Shown piece after piece: positions 33,075 through 43,746 of a stretch of 64,000 bases of DNA (the stretch's first letter is position 1; every line of letters begins with the position of its first letter). The notes below the pieces were generated by a model. That model searched no databases. It saw only the letters and a program-made list of their open reading frames with translations, and was not told the DNA's origin. A program made the translations under genes and the position numbers. This DNA is from Adlercreutzia mucosicola DSM 19490 (GTDB lineage: Bacteria > Actinomycetota > Coriobacteriia > Coriobacteriales > Eggerthellaceae). The DNA lies in NCBI RefSeq assembly GCF_000422625.1, contig NZ_AUGK01000016.1:1-64000 (forward strand), given 5' to 3'.

Positions 33075-33848
33075 ATGAGCATCAAGCTGAAAACACCCGC
33101 ACAGATTGAGGCCATGCGCGAAGCGGGCCGCGTGTCGGCTCTGGCCCTGCGCCGCGTGGGCGAGGCCGTGGAGTGCGGCATCACCACGCGCGAGCTGGAT
33201 GCCATCGCCGAGAAGACTATTCGCGCCGAGGGCGGCATCCCCGCGTTCAAGGGCTACGGCGGGTTCCCGGGCAGCATCTGCGCCTCGGTGAACGCCCAGA
33301 TCGTGCACGGGATCCCCTCGAAGCGCGTGAAGCTGCGCGAGGGCGATATCATCTCCATCGACACCGGGGCCATCGTGGACGGCTGGGTGGGCGACAACGC
33401 CTGGACCTATCCAGTGGGGGAGGTGGCGCCCGAGGTGGCACGCCTTCTGGCCGTGGGCGAGCAGTGCATGTGGGAAGGTCTGGCCGCCGCCTGCCCCAAG
33501 AAGCGTCTCGGCGACATCGGGCATGCGGTGCAGTCCATGGCCGAGGCTGCCGGTTTCTCGGTGGTGCGCGAGTATGTGGGCCACGGCATCGGGCGCGATA
33601 TGCACGAGGACCCCAATGTGCCCAACTTCGGGCGCCGTTGCACGGGGCTGAAGTTGGTACCGGGCATGGTGCTGGCCATCGAGCCCATGGTGAACATGGG
33701 CACACGGCGCACCGTGCAGGGCGCCGACGGCTGGGAGGTGCGCACGCGCGACGGCAAGCCGTCGGTGCATTTCGAGAAGACCGTGGCCATCACTGAGGAC
33801 GGCCCGGTGATCCTCACCACCGAAGAGGGCCACGAGCGGCCGGTCTAG
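33075..33848 (+). CDS. map: Methionine aminopeptidase, type I
   Basis: The 257-residue protein shows the metal-binding pita-bread fold: substrate His in NAQIVHGIPS, the two Asp ligands in DIISIDTGAIVDGWVGD, His in YVGHGIGRDMHEDP, Glu in VLAIEPMVNMG and the last Glu in LTTEEGHERPV. It removes initiator Met from nascent proteins. There is no N-terminal zinc-finger, so it is type Ia. The ribosome site (GTGAGG) is modest. It is divergent from nadK and convergent with pyrG. In many Gram-positives map sits in the ribosomal spectinomycin operon; here it stands alone. Confidence 0.96.
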   Translation: MSIKLKTPAQIEAMREAGRVSALALRRVGEAVECGITTRELDAIAEKTIRAEGGIPAFKGYGGFPGSICASVNAQIVHGIPSKRVKLREGDIISIDTGAIVDGWVGDNAWTYPVGEVAPEVARLLAVGEQCMWEGLAAACPKKRLGDIGHAVQSMAEAAGFSVVREYVGHGIGRDMHEDPNVPNFGRRCTGLKLVPGMVLAIEPMVNMGTRRTVQGADGWEVRTRDGKPSVHFEKTVAITEDGPVILTTEEGHERPV

Positions 33849-33918
33849 GGCAGTTCGCGGCATCGGGCGTCGGAGGTCTGCGATCGGGGCCTCCGACGCC
33901 CGATGCCGCTTCATTCTC

Positions 33919-35926
<2,008 letters not shown>

Positions 35927-36084
35927 GGTGCCATTTCAAGCTCCCTCGCGGACTTTGAAGCCCCTTAACACTGCGGTAACCGAATGGGGGAGGGGCGGCA
36001 ACGGCTCGCGGGGGCGCAGCCATTCGCGGATGGGTCATCTTTAGAGTGGGGGCATGCAGAAAACCTTTCGAGAAAGGAATCCCT

Positions 36085-36573
36085 ATGTCTACACTGCTCG
36101 TTTTGGGCTACCCCACCGAGGAGAAGGCCAAGGAGGCCTACCAGGAGGTGCTGAACCTCGGCAACGACTTCATCGTGAACCTTCAGTCGGTAGCCGTGGT
36201 TGCCCGCCGCGACAACGACAAGTTCGACGTGGTCACCCCGGGACAGCCCATCGGCAACTCCACCGTGTGGGGCCTGTTCTGGGGCATGCTCTTCGGCCTC
36301 ATCTTCCTCATCCCCTTCTGGGGCGCCGCCATCGGCGCGGGCCTGGGCGCGCTTACGGGCTTTTTCGTGAAGCGCGGCGTGGATGAGGACTTCCAGGACC
36401 GCGTGCGCAACCTTCTGACCCAGAAGGACGAGGCGGCTGTGTTCATGGTGGTCAGCTCCATGACCGAGGACAAGTTCGCCGAGGCTATGCGTCCCTTCGG
36501 TGGCGACATCCTGCAGACCTCGCTGTCTATCAAGGACGAGGAAGAGCTCAAGTGCGAGCTGGGCAAGTGCTAG
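36085..36573 (+). CDS. DUF1269-family membrane protein
   Basis: The 162-residue protein starts with STLLVLGYPTEEKAKEAYQE, followed by VVARRDNDKFDVVTPGQ and a central glycine-rich hydrophobic hairpin (about residues 58-95: GLFWGMLFGLIFLIPFWGAA, GAGLGALTGFF). This pattern matches DUF1269 (PF06897) proteins of unknown function, in which a ferredoxin-like cytoplasmic domain flanks a glycine-zipper membrane segment. ATG 36085 follows AGAAAGGA. It is monocistronic with a good terminator at 36603-36631. No catalytic residues are evident. A stress-related role is sometimes suggested for the family; nothing here tests that. Confidence 0.85.
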   Translation: MSTLLVLGYPTEEKAKEAYQEVLNLGNDFIVNLQSVAVVARRDNDKFDVVTPGQPIGNSTVWGLFWGMLFGLIFLIPFWGAAIGAGLGALTGFFVKRGVDEDFQDRVRNLLTQKDEAAVFMVVSSMTEDKFAEAMRPFGGDILQTSLSIKDEEELKCELGKC

Positions 36574-36602
36574 CATAGCTTCCAAAACGCACGTGCAACC
36601 TC

Positions 36603-36631
36603 AAGCGCCGACCTTAGGGCCGGCGCTTTTT
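36603..36631 (+). terminator. Terminator after the DUF1269 gene
   Basis: AAGCGCCG (36603-36610) pairs with CGGCGCTT (36621-36628), followed by TTT to 36631. A second imperfect hairpin (36668-36702) without a T-tract lies between it and the convergent flavoprotein gene. Confidence 0.85.
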
Positions 36632-36749
36632 GCGTGCAATCGTTTGAGCGGCAAACGCTTATCGACTGGAACGCCTCGTCGTGGCTGCTGGCGAGACGTT
36701 CCGTCAGGTCGTTGCCGCCTCAATAAGAACTCAGCTCAAGAATAGCATT

Positions 36750-38432
36750 CTACTTTGCCAGATGCTTTCCGAGAAGCCAACCGAAGGTGACGCAACGGCC
36801 CAGCGAGATGCCCGGGATAGTTACCTCGTTGTAGTCGATACCGAACAGGCCGCCGGCGTTGTTGCCCACGGCATACAGCCCGGGGATGACCTCGCCGGCC
36901 TCGGTGAGGCACTCGGAGTCGGCGTTCGTAGTGAGGCCGCCGACGCTCACGCCCAGCTCCACGTTCATGCGCAGGCCGTAGAAGGGCGGCTGCTCGATTT
37001 TTGCCATGAGTTCGGGACGCTTGCCGAAGTCGGTGTCGCCTGCATCGACGAGCTCGTTATAGCGCTTCACCGTGGCGAGGAAGGTTTCGGTGGCCTCGGG
37101 GGCAAGCCCCATGGCGCCCGCCAGCTCTTCCAGGCTATCGGCTTGCACGAGCAGTCCGCTCTCGGTTTCCCAGGAGAATGCGAGCGCCTCCTCGCCCTCC
37201 GGCGTCCACGGATCTTGGATGCGCCGGCCGTCTTGGTCCCAGCTCATGCCGCCAGCATAGGGCATCTGAGCCGGCAGCTCCTCGCGCCACTTGTCGTCCC
37301 AGATGGCCCACGAAGCGCCTGCGGGCTGGATCAGCTGCGCATTGCCGCCGCCGGTGTAGCCTGTGTCCTCGTTGACGTAGCGCTGGCCCAGGTTGTTCAC
37401 GCGCAAATACGAATAGGCATAGGCCATGAAGGTCATGAGAGGGTGCGGGCCGGGCTGCATCGCAGCACCTGCCCACAGGCCCATTTTGTGCCCGTCACCG
37501 GTGCCGGTGCTCTCGTTGATGAAGAAGTCGGGGTCGAAGCTGTCGAAATCCCAGGCGGTGTAGTAGCTCAGCATCTCGGGGTCCGCCGCATAGTCGCCGG
37601 CAGCCAGCACGACGCCCTTGGCTGCGTTCACCTGCAGATAGCCGTCCTCGTTCTTGCAGACAGCGCCGGTTACGCGGCCGCCGTCGGTGAGGAGCTGCAC
37701 AGCTTCGGTGAGATTGCGGTACTCGCCGCCGGCCGTTACCACCTCCTGCTGGAGGTTCGCGATCATGGCCTTCGTGGCCGCGTACCAGTCCCCGTCATCG
37801 GTGACGGTGCCCTCGTCGGGCCATAGCTCCACAACGTGCACGTAGTTCTTGAAGTGGTCGCTGTTGCTCTTCATGGCGATGACCTCGGGCACGAATCCAT
37901 AGCCGCGGGCCTTCTCGAGATACCAGTCGCCGGCCGCGCCCGACTCGCTCATGAAGCGGTAGACTTTGTCGCCGCGGCAGCGATGACAGGACTTCTCCAT
38001 GTGGTCGCGCACCACTTCGTATACGTCCACAGGCTCAATGTCCTTCTCGGCCATGATGCTGGGGTTTACGAGACCGTAGTCCAAGCCGATGTTGCGTGGG
38101 GCCTCGGCCTTTTCCACGAGGAACACCTTCAGGCCTTGCTCGGTGCAGCTGCTCGCGGTGACGGCGCCGGCGATGCCCGAGCCGATGACGAGCACATCGA
38201 CATCAACGGTCTCGGCAATCTCGTCGGCGCCCACGGGCGCGGGGGCGGTGAGAAACGAAGGCTCTCCCGTGGCGGCGAGATTGTCTCCGCCCGCCGCGAC
38301 GCCGCTTGAAGAGGGCGCTGCGGGGGCGCAGCCGCTCAGCATGGTGGCACCGGCCAGCCCGGCTCCGCCGAGGGCCGCCGCTTTGAAGAATCCGCGCCGC
38401 GAGAGCGCTGTGTCGTTTCGGGTTTCGTGCAT
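36750..38432 (-). CDS. Tat-exported FAD-dependent reductase, fumarate reductase flavoprotein family (2)
   Basis: The 560-residue protein has a twin-arginine signal (ALSRRGFFKAAALGGAGLAG) with lipobox LSGC near residue 32. The Rossmann FAD site is VDVLVIGSGIAGAVTASSC. The C-terminal FAD segment is IPGLYAVGNNAGGLFGIDYN. It belongs to the same FrdA/ketosteroid-reductase-like family as the protein at 20671-22686 but is shorter, lacks the Gly-rich tail and has a CHRC motif in its middle (EKSCHRCRGDK). ATG 38432 gives a 9-nt spacing to GGGAGG, which abuts the alternative ATG 38441. It is divergent from a membrane LuxR gene. Acceptor substrate unknown. Confidence 0.87.
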   Translation of the reverse strand: MHETRNDTALSRRGFFKAAALGGAGLAGATMLSGCAPAAPSSSGVAAGGDNLAATGEPSFLTAPAPVGADEIAETVDVDVLVIGSGIAGAVTASSCTEQGLKVFLVEKAEAPRNIGLDYGLVNPSIMAEKDIEPVDVYEVVRDHMEKSCHRCRGDKVYRFMSESGAAGDWYLEKARGYGFVPEVIAMKSNSDHFKNYVHVVELWPDEGTVTDDGDWYAATKAMIANLQQEVVTAGGEYRNLTEAVQLLTDGGRVTGAVCKNEDGYLQVNAAKGVVLAAGDYAADPEMLSYYTAWDFDSFDPDFFINESTGTGDGHKMGLWAGAAMQPGPHPLMTFMAYAYSYLRVNNLGQRYVNEDTGYTGGGNAQLIQPAGASWAIWDDKWREELPAQMPYAGGMSWDQDGRRIQDPWTPEGEEALAFSWETESGLLVQADSLEELAGAMGLAPEATETFLATVKRYNELVDAGDTDFGKRPELMAKIEQPPFYGLRMNVELGVSVGGLTTNADSECLTEAGEVIPGLYAVGNNAGGLFGIDYNEVTIPGISLGRCVTFGWLLGKHLAK

Positions 38433-38581
38433 TGTGCTCATCCTCCCATATCCTTTCTTTTGCCCTTCAAGGCCTGCGCATCTTTTTGGCTCAGGCATCT
38501 CCGCCATCCTACGGCGGCCGCGGTCGGTCGCCCAGGCCGCGAAACTGGTGAAAATGTCGCCAGCCAGGGTGTTCGGCCATC

Positions 38582-38631
38582 CCCACTTTTGGGTGAAATT
38601 GGGGGAGGGGAGGGATGTTGTCTGGCATAAT
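38582..38631 (+). promoter_or_regulatory. Promoter and candidate operator of LuxR gene 2
   Basis: CATAAT (38626-38631) is a plausible -10, 18 bp before the ATG, with a short leader. CCCA-N4-TGGG (38582-38593) is a palindrome about 33 bp upstream, resembling the one before LuxR gene 1. The spacing suggests autoregulation or activation, but binding is not shown. Confidence 0.4.
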
Positions 38632-38649
38632 GCCCTCGGAAGGAGCGAC

Positions 38650-40182
38650 ATGGTAAACAACGTTTTGCAAACGGCGCGTGCGACGCTGACCATGCCCCTC
38701 GTGTGGGCCATGGCGCTGTTGTTCGCCGCCATGGAGACATCCTCGGCCTTTCCCGTGGGGGCGTTGCAGGCACTCTCTCACGCGTCGGATCCGACGTTTG
38801 CGGCCCTTGGAGAACCGGAGCTGCTCTCGGTGATCGCTTACGGACTGCTGCTTGCAGCGGCTCGGCCCATCGGCAGCGCGGTCAGCCGCCCGTGGCTTTT
38901 CGCGGTGGCTCCCGCTGCCAACGTGCTCGGCATGTTGCTGTGCGCGGGCGCATCGGACTCCGCGTACGGCATCGCGTCGGCTTGGATCGGCATCGCCTGC
39001 GTGCAGGGGGCTTCGGCGCTGCTCACCGTGATGGTGCTCGAGCTGCTGTGTTCCTGCTCGTCGCTGTGGGTTCTTCGCGCGGTGGTGGGCAGCGCGCTCG
39101 TCAACGCGCCGCTGGCTGCCATCGGGGATGGCGCGCCCCTCGAGGGGGCCATTGCGTTCCTCGTTACGGGATCAGCGGCCTTGGGGCTGTCCTATCGGGC
39201 GTGGCGGTGCGGCGTGTGGGCACCTTGCGCGGATCCGGTGTTCAAGCGGGCCGGCTCCTTCCCTCCTCCGCTCGTGGTGGGGCTGGCAGTGGTATCCGCG
39301 GGTTTCGGCTTCCTCCAACAGCTGCTCTACCAGCAGGACGTGGGGGTGGTCGTCGGCGTCATCACAGGCACCAAGTTCGCGGCCGTGTTGCTGTTCGTGG
39401 TTGTGGCGGGACTGCTCGGATCGGCCATTGTGGCCATGCTGGCCAAGACGATCATCACCTTCGCCACGGCGGCTTTCCTCGTGTTCCTCGCCCAGGGCGG
39501 CTACTCGCCGCTGTCGAGCGCCCTCATGTCCACGGGCTACTCTCTCTTTGAGATGACGACCTACTTGGTGCTGGCCGAGTTGGCTCTCTCCCTGCGGGTG
39601 CGATCGCTCTCGCTGCTGTCGGCCTTCTATCTGATTGAGACGGCGGGCTATCTGGCGGGCTGCTCGCTTGAGACGGCCTCCGGTTCCGGCGGCCTCGACG
39701 AGCGCATGGTAGCAGTGGTGCTGGCCCTCGCGCTGCTTGTGTGCGCCGTGTGGGTGTTCACCGAGAAACACATGAACGATCTGCTGTGGGGCCGCGGCGA
39801 CGAGCCTGCCGGCGACGCTATCGCGCGGAAATCGGAAGGTGGCTCGGATGCGGGGGCCTTGCGAGCTGCGGCGGGAGGACTCGGAGCGGAGGGCGCGACG
39901 CATCCCGAGACACCCGGCGACCCGAAAGCGGTGCGTGGGGAAGGCGCCTCGGGCCCCTACGGTCAAGGTGTGGCCCTTGTGGCAGAGCGGTTTCGGCTGT
40001 CGCCGCGGGAGACCGAGGTGCTGGAGCTGTTCGCCGCCGGTCGCTCCGCCACTTTCATCGCCGAGCTGCAGTTCGTCACCACCAACACCGTGCGCTCTCA
40101 CATCAAGCATATCTACGGCAAATGCGACGTCCATTCCCGTCAAGAGCTCATCACCCTCATAGAACGCGCCGCCGAGCGGTAG
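38650..40182 (+). CDS. LuxR-family regulator with multi-pass membrane sensor domain (2)
   Basis: The 510-residue protein has about twelve membrane helices (to about residue 380), a variable polar linker of about 60 residues rich in Gly/Ala/Glu, and a C-terminal LuxR helix-turn-helix (LSPRETEVLELFAAGRS; TTNTVRSHIKHIYGKCDVHS). ATG 38650 follows GGAAGGAGCG. The longer upstream frame overlaps the divergent gene and is rejected. It pairs with the flavoprotein at 36750-38432 in the same divergent layout as module 1 (22.7 kb). The two membrane domains are clearly different in sequence, which fits different ligands. It lacks a receiver domain. Confidence 0.9.
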   Translation: MVNNVLQTARATLTMPLVWAMALLFAAMETSSAFPVGALQALSHASDPTFAALGEPELLSVIAYGLLLAAARPIGSAVSRPWLFAVAPAANVLGMLLCAGASDSAYGIASAWIGIACVQGASALLTVMVLELLCSCSSLWVLRAVVGSALVNAPLAAIGDGAPLEGAIAFLVTGSAALGLSYRAWRCGVWAPCADPVFKRAGSFPPPLVVGLAVVSAGFGFLQQLLYQQDVGVVVGVITGTKFAAVLLFVVVAGLLGSAIVAMLAKTIITFATAAFLVFLAQGGYSPLSSALMSTGYSLFEMTTYLVLAELALSLRVRSLSLLSAFYLIETAGYLAGCSLETASGSGGLDERMVAVVLALALLVCAVWVFTEKHMNDLLWGRGDEPAGDAIARKSEGGSDAGALRAAAGGLGAEGATHPETPGDPKAVRGEGASGPYGQGVALVAERFRLSPRETEVLELFAAGRSATFIAELQFVTTNTVRSHIKHIYGKCDVHSRQELITLIERAAER

Positions 40183-40345
40183 GGTGCCCGAACCCGGTGC
40201 GGTTGCCGGCAGGCGCGCGACCCCGGGCGCGCCTCCTGCCCGACGCTCGCGCTGAACGAGCCCCTCTTCTCTCATTTTCAGTGAATCGCTCTGTGCAAAA
40301 GCCGCGAACGCGATGATTTAACGGAGGCGAAACAGGCCCCTGCGC

Positions 40346-40351
40346 TATACT
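40346..40351 (+). promoter_or_regulatory. -10 box before the DUF1846 operon
   Basis: TATACT (40346-40351) lies 87 bp upstream of the DUF1846 ATG; no convincing -35 is visible. The 255-bp gap 40183-40437 also holds a GC-rich hairpin (40208-40240) after the LuxR gene that may act as terminator. Confidence 0.4.
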
Positions 40352-40437
40352 GGATCGGTCATCGACGCTGGCGGTTGCCGGTGCCCGCTCGTGGTCCCCG
40401 CCGCCTTGGCCCCATTCATGCGAAGGAGTGTCGCCCT

Positions 40438-41919
40438 ATGCGCGAAGGATTCGACAACGACAAGTACATCGAGCTGCAGGCGGAGCGCATTCGCGAGCGC
40501 ATCGACCAGTTCGGCGGCAAGCTCTACCTCGAATTCGGCGGCAAGCTCTTCGACGACTACCACGCCTCCCGCGTGCTGCCCGGCTTCAAGCCCGACACGA
40601 AGATCTCCATGCTCCAGTCCATGAAGGACGAGGCGGAGATCGTCATCGCCATCAACGCCAACGACATCGAGCGATCGAAGGTGCGGGGCGACTTGGGCAT
40701 CACCTACGACGAGGACGTGCTGCGCCTCATGGACATCTTCCGCTCCATGGGATTTGCGGTGGGCTCGGTCGTCATCACCCGCTACGCGAACCAACCCAAC
40801 GCCGACCTGTTCCGCAAGCGGCTTACGGCCATGGGCATCACGAGCTACCTGCATTATCCCATCGCCGGCTATCCCAACGACATCGACCATATTGTGTCCG
40901 ACGAGGGCTTCGGCAAGAACGACTACATCGAGACCGAGCGGCCACTTGTGGTGGTGACCGCGCCCGGCCCCGGCTCGGGCAAGATGGCCACCTGCCTCTC
41001 GCAGCTCTACCACGAGCACAAGCGCGGGGTCACGGCCGGCTACGCCAAGTACGAGACCTTCCCCATTTGGAATCTGCCGCTCACCCACCCGGTGAACATC
41101 GCCTACGAGGCGGCCACGGCCGACCTGGACGACGACAACATCATCGATCCCTTCCACCTGGAGGCCTATGGCGAGACCACGGTGAACTACAACCGCGACG
41201 TGGAGATATTCCCCGTGCTGAGGGCCACTATGGAGCGCATCGCGGGGGCGTGCCCCTACCAGTCGCCCACGGACATGGGCGTGAACATGGCCGGCGTGGC
41301 CATCTCCGACGACGAGGCCTGCCGCGATGCGGGCAACAACGAGATCGTGCGCCGCTACTTCCAGACGGCTGAGGAGATCAAGCGCACCGGCACCGGCGAG
41401 GAGGCCCTGAAGAAGATCGAGCTTCTCATGAACCAGGCCGGCATCAACCAGAACCTGTCGCCGGCCCGCTCGGCGGCGCTGCTGAAGGAGGAGACCACGG
41501 GAGGCCCGGCCGGCGCCATGGTGCTGCCCGACGGGCGGGTGGTCACGGGCAAGACCGGTAACCTCCTGGGTGCCGCCTCGGCGCTGCTTATGAACGCGCT
41601 CAAGGGCGTATCGGGGGTGGACGACGAACTCTACGTCATCTCCGACGACGTGTTGGAGCCCATCTGCCACCTGAAGACGGCCCATCTGCGCAGCCACAAC
41701 CCGCGCCTGCACTCCGATGAGACCCTGCTCGCGCTGTCCATCTCCTCGGTGAGCAACCCGCTGGCCGCCGAGCTCATCGACAATGCGGACAAGCTGCGCG
41801 GCTGCGACGCCTACTTCTCGGTCATCATCTCGGCGGCTGATGAGAAGCTGTACCGCACGCTCGGCATCAACGTGTGCTGCGAGCCGAAGTACGAGCAGCA
41901 CCGCTACTACCACAAGTAG
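40438..41919 (+). CDS. DUF1846-family protein
   Basis: The 493-residue protein is a full-length member of the DUF1846 family: FDNDKYIELQAERIRERI near the start, LYLEFGGKLFDDYHASRVLP, the P-loop-like VVTAPGPGSGKMATCLSQLY near residue 170, and TDMGVNMAG. The family is widespread in Firmicutes and Actinobacteria and structurally has nucleotide-kinase-like folds, but its reaction is unknown. ATG 40438 follows GAAGGAG. It forms a tight operon with the TRIC-like gene (21-bp gap) and asparaginase. No membrane segment or signal is present, so it acts in the cytoplasm. Confidence 0.92.
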   Translation: MREGFDNDKYIELQAERIRERIDQFGGKLYLEFGGKLFDDYHASRVLPGFKPDTKISMLQSMKDEAEIVIAINANDIERSKVRGDLGITYDEDVLRLMDIFRSMGFAVGSVVITRYANQPNADLFRKRLTAMGITSYLHYPIAGYPNDIDHIVSDEGFGKNDYIETERPLVVVTAPGPGSGKMATCLSQLYHEHKRGVTAGYAKYETFPIWNLPLTHPVNIAYEAATADLDDDNIIDPFHLEAYGETTVNYNRDVEIFPVLRATMERIAGACPYQSPTDMGVNMAGVAISDDEACRDAGNNEIVRRYFQTAEEIKRTGTGEEALKKIELLMNQAGINQNLSPARSAALLKEETTGGPAGAMVLPDGRVVTGKTGNLLGAASALLMNALKGVSGVDDELYVISDDVLEPICHLKTAHLRSHNPRLHSDETLLALSISSVSNPLAAELIDNADKLRGCDAYFSVIISAADEKLYRTLGINVCCEPKYEQHRYYHK

Positions 41920-41940
41920 TCGGCGCTCGTTCCGCTGATC

Positions 41941-42705
41941 ATGGAGCAGCTCTTCTCGGACGGGGCCCTGACCGTGCCCTTCGGCGCCGACTTCTTCTCG
42001 GTGGCCGTGGGCGTGATCACCGGTGCCATGTTCGCCTGCGACCGCAAACTGGATATCGTCGGCACCATCGTGCTCGGGCTCATGACCGCCTACGGCGGCG
42101 GCATCATCCGCGATCTTTTGCTGCAAGACGACGGGGTGTACTTCATGGAGCACCCGAGCGTCATCCTCATCTGCATCGGCCTGGCCGTGTTCGTGTTCTA
42201 CTTCCGCGGGCTGTTCCGCCATTCGGGCCAGCTGCTGTTCTTCGCTGACGCCCTGTCGGTGGCCCTGTTCGCCTTGGCCGGGGCCAACAAGGCCTTCGCC
42301 TGCGGGGAGGGCTTCGTCATGGTGGTCATCTTGGGCGCGCTCACCAGCGTGGGCGGCGGCGCCCTGCGCGACATATCGGTGGGGGAGACGCCGGGGGTGT
42401 TCCAGCGGTCGAACTTCTATGCGGTGGCCGGCTTCGGCGGGGCACTCGTGTTCGCGGCCATGGCCTTCGCCGGGGCACCGCTCGTGCTGGCGGCGGTGGC
42501 CTGCGTGTTCGCCGTGGTGTTTCTGCGCTACCTGTCGGTGTACTTCGATTGGAAGACCGCCGACGAGGCCGACCTGACGCCGAAGGTGTCCCGCGGGGCC
42601 CACGCCGCCAAGGATTTCTGCGGCGAGCTGTTCCGCCGCGCCACCCTGCACCGCCGGCGCGAATCGGCCGTTCGTGCGGCCTTCTTCCGCAAGCGAAAGG
42701 ACTAG
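41941..42705 (+). CDS. TRIC/UPF0126 family cation channel-like membrane protein
   Basis: The 254-residue protein has about seven hydrophobic helices and an internal duplication, seen in the two related motifs GLMTAYGGGIIRDLL (about residue 45) and GALTSVGGGALRDI (about 133). These glycine-kinked repeats define UPF0126/TRIC-type proteins, trimeric channels for monovalent cations or possibly small solutes such as glycine. A basic cytoplasmic tail of about 55 residues follows. No strong ribosome site is visible, but it starts 21 bp after the upstream stop. It lies in an operon with DUF1846 and asparaginase; transport of an amino acid is conceivable. Confidence 0.88.
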   Translation: MEQLFSDGALTVPFGADFFSVAVGVITGAMFACDRKLDIVGTIVLGLMTAYGGGIIRDLLLQDDGVYFMEHPSVILICIGLAVFVFYFRGLFRHSGQLLFFADALSVALFALAGANKAFACGEGFVMVVILGALTSVGGGALRDISVGETPGVFQRSNFYAVAGFGGALVFAAMAFAGAPLVLAAVACVFAVVFLRYLSVYFDWKTADEADLTPKVSRGAHAAKDFCGELFRRATLHRRRESAVRAAFFRKRKD

Positions 42706-42708
42706 ATC

Positions 42709-43743
42709 GTGAAACCGCGCATTCTCATCGTGTACACCGGCGGCACCATCGGCATGACCGAGGATTTGGCCACCGGGGCGCTCGTGCCCTTCAGCTTCGA
42801 TCACCTTGTGAGGAACGTCCCGAAAATCGGGCGGCTCGGCTACGCGCTCGACCATGTGGAGATTGATCCGCCCATCGACTCGTCGAACATGAACCCGGCC
42901 CATTGGGCCCAGGTGGCGAAGATGATCGCCGACGCCTACGACGACTTCGACGGCTTCGTGGTGCTCCACGGCACCGACACCATGGCCTACACGGCCTCGG
43001 CTTTGTCCTTCATGCTGCGCGGCCTGGCCAAGCCGGTCATCCTCACGGGCAGCCAGCTGCCCATCGGCGAGATTCGCGAGGACGGCACCGAGAACCTCAT
43101 CACGGCCCTGCAGATCGCCGCGGCCCGCACCGGGGACGGGGCGCCCATGGTGCAGGAAGTGGCCATCTCCTTCGGGCGTCACCTGTGGCGCGGCAACCGG
43201 GCCATGAAGGTGAGCTCCACGAACTTCGGCGCCTTCGCCTCTTACAACTACCCGCCTCTAGCCGATATGGACCTGCATATCGTGTACCGCGAGCGGCTGC
43301 TCGCCCGGCCGGCGGCGGGCACGGCCCTGGCACCTCTCTACGCCATGGACGATGCCGTGGCCGTGGCCTTTCTGTACCCGGGCATCACCGAGGCGGCCCT
43401 GCGGCCCCAGCTTCTGGCTCCCGGCACCAAGGCCGTGGTGCTGCGCACCTTCGGCGCCGGCAACGCCCCCACCGAGACCTGGTTCACCGATCTGGTGGCC
43501 GAGGCCGTGGGTGCAGGCAAGGTGGTGGTGAACGTGACCCAGTGCCCCGCGGGCGGTGTGGAAGAGAAGCGCTACGCCACCGGCGACGCCCTGGCGAAGG
43601 CCGGCGTGGTGTCGGGCTGCGACATGACCTGCGAGGCGGCTCTCACCAAGCTCATGCACCTGTTCGGCCAGGGGCTTTCGGCCACCGAGGTGACCGCCGC
43701 CATGACGCGCCCCCTCGCCGGCGAATTGACCGTGGGGAAGTAA
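42709..43743 (+). CDS. ansA: Type I (cytoplasmic) L-asparaginase
   Basis: The 344-residue protein has both catalytic threonines: YTGGTIGMT near the start and VLHGTDTMAYTASAL near residue 88. The second segment adds the Thr-Asp-Lys-type relay (HGTDT). It hydrolyses asparagine to aspartate and ammonia. There is no signal peptide, so it is cytoplasmic AnsA-type. The GTG start at 42709 is preceded by GAAAGGA and is 3 bp after the previous stop, so translation is probably coupled. Producing aspartate, it could feed the aspartate-dependent cell-wall genes earlier in the window, though it is 28 kb away. Confidence 0.93.
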   Translation: MKPRILIVYTGGTIGMTEDLATGALVPFSFDHLVRNVPKIGRLGYALDHVEIDPPIDSSNMNPAHWAQVAKMIADAYDDFDGFVVLHGTDTMAYTASALSFMLRGLAKPVILTGSQLPIGEIREDGTENLITALQIAAARTGDGAPMVQEVAISFGRHLWRGNRAMKVSSTNFGAFASYNYPPLADMDLHIVYRERLLARPAAGTALAPLYAMDDAVAVAFLYPGITEAALRPQLLAPGTKAVVLRTFGAGNAPTETWFTDLVAEAVGAGKVVVNVTQCPAGGVEEKRYATGDALAKAGVVSGCDMTCEAALTKLMHLFGQGLSATEVTAAMTRPLAGELTVGK

Positions 43744-43746
43744 CCC

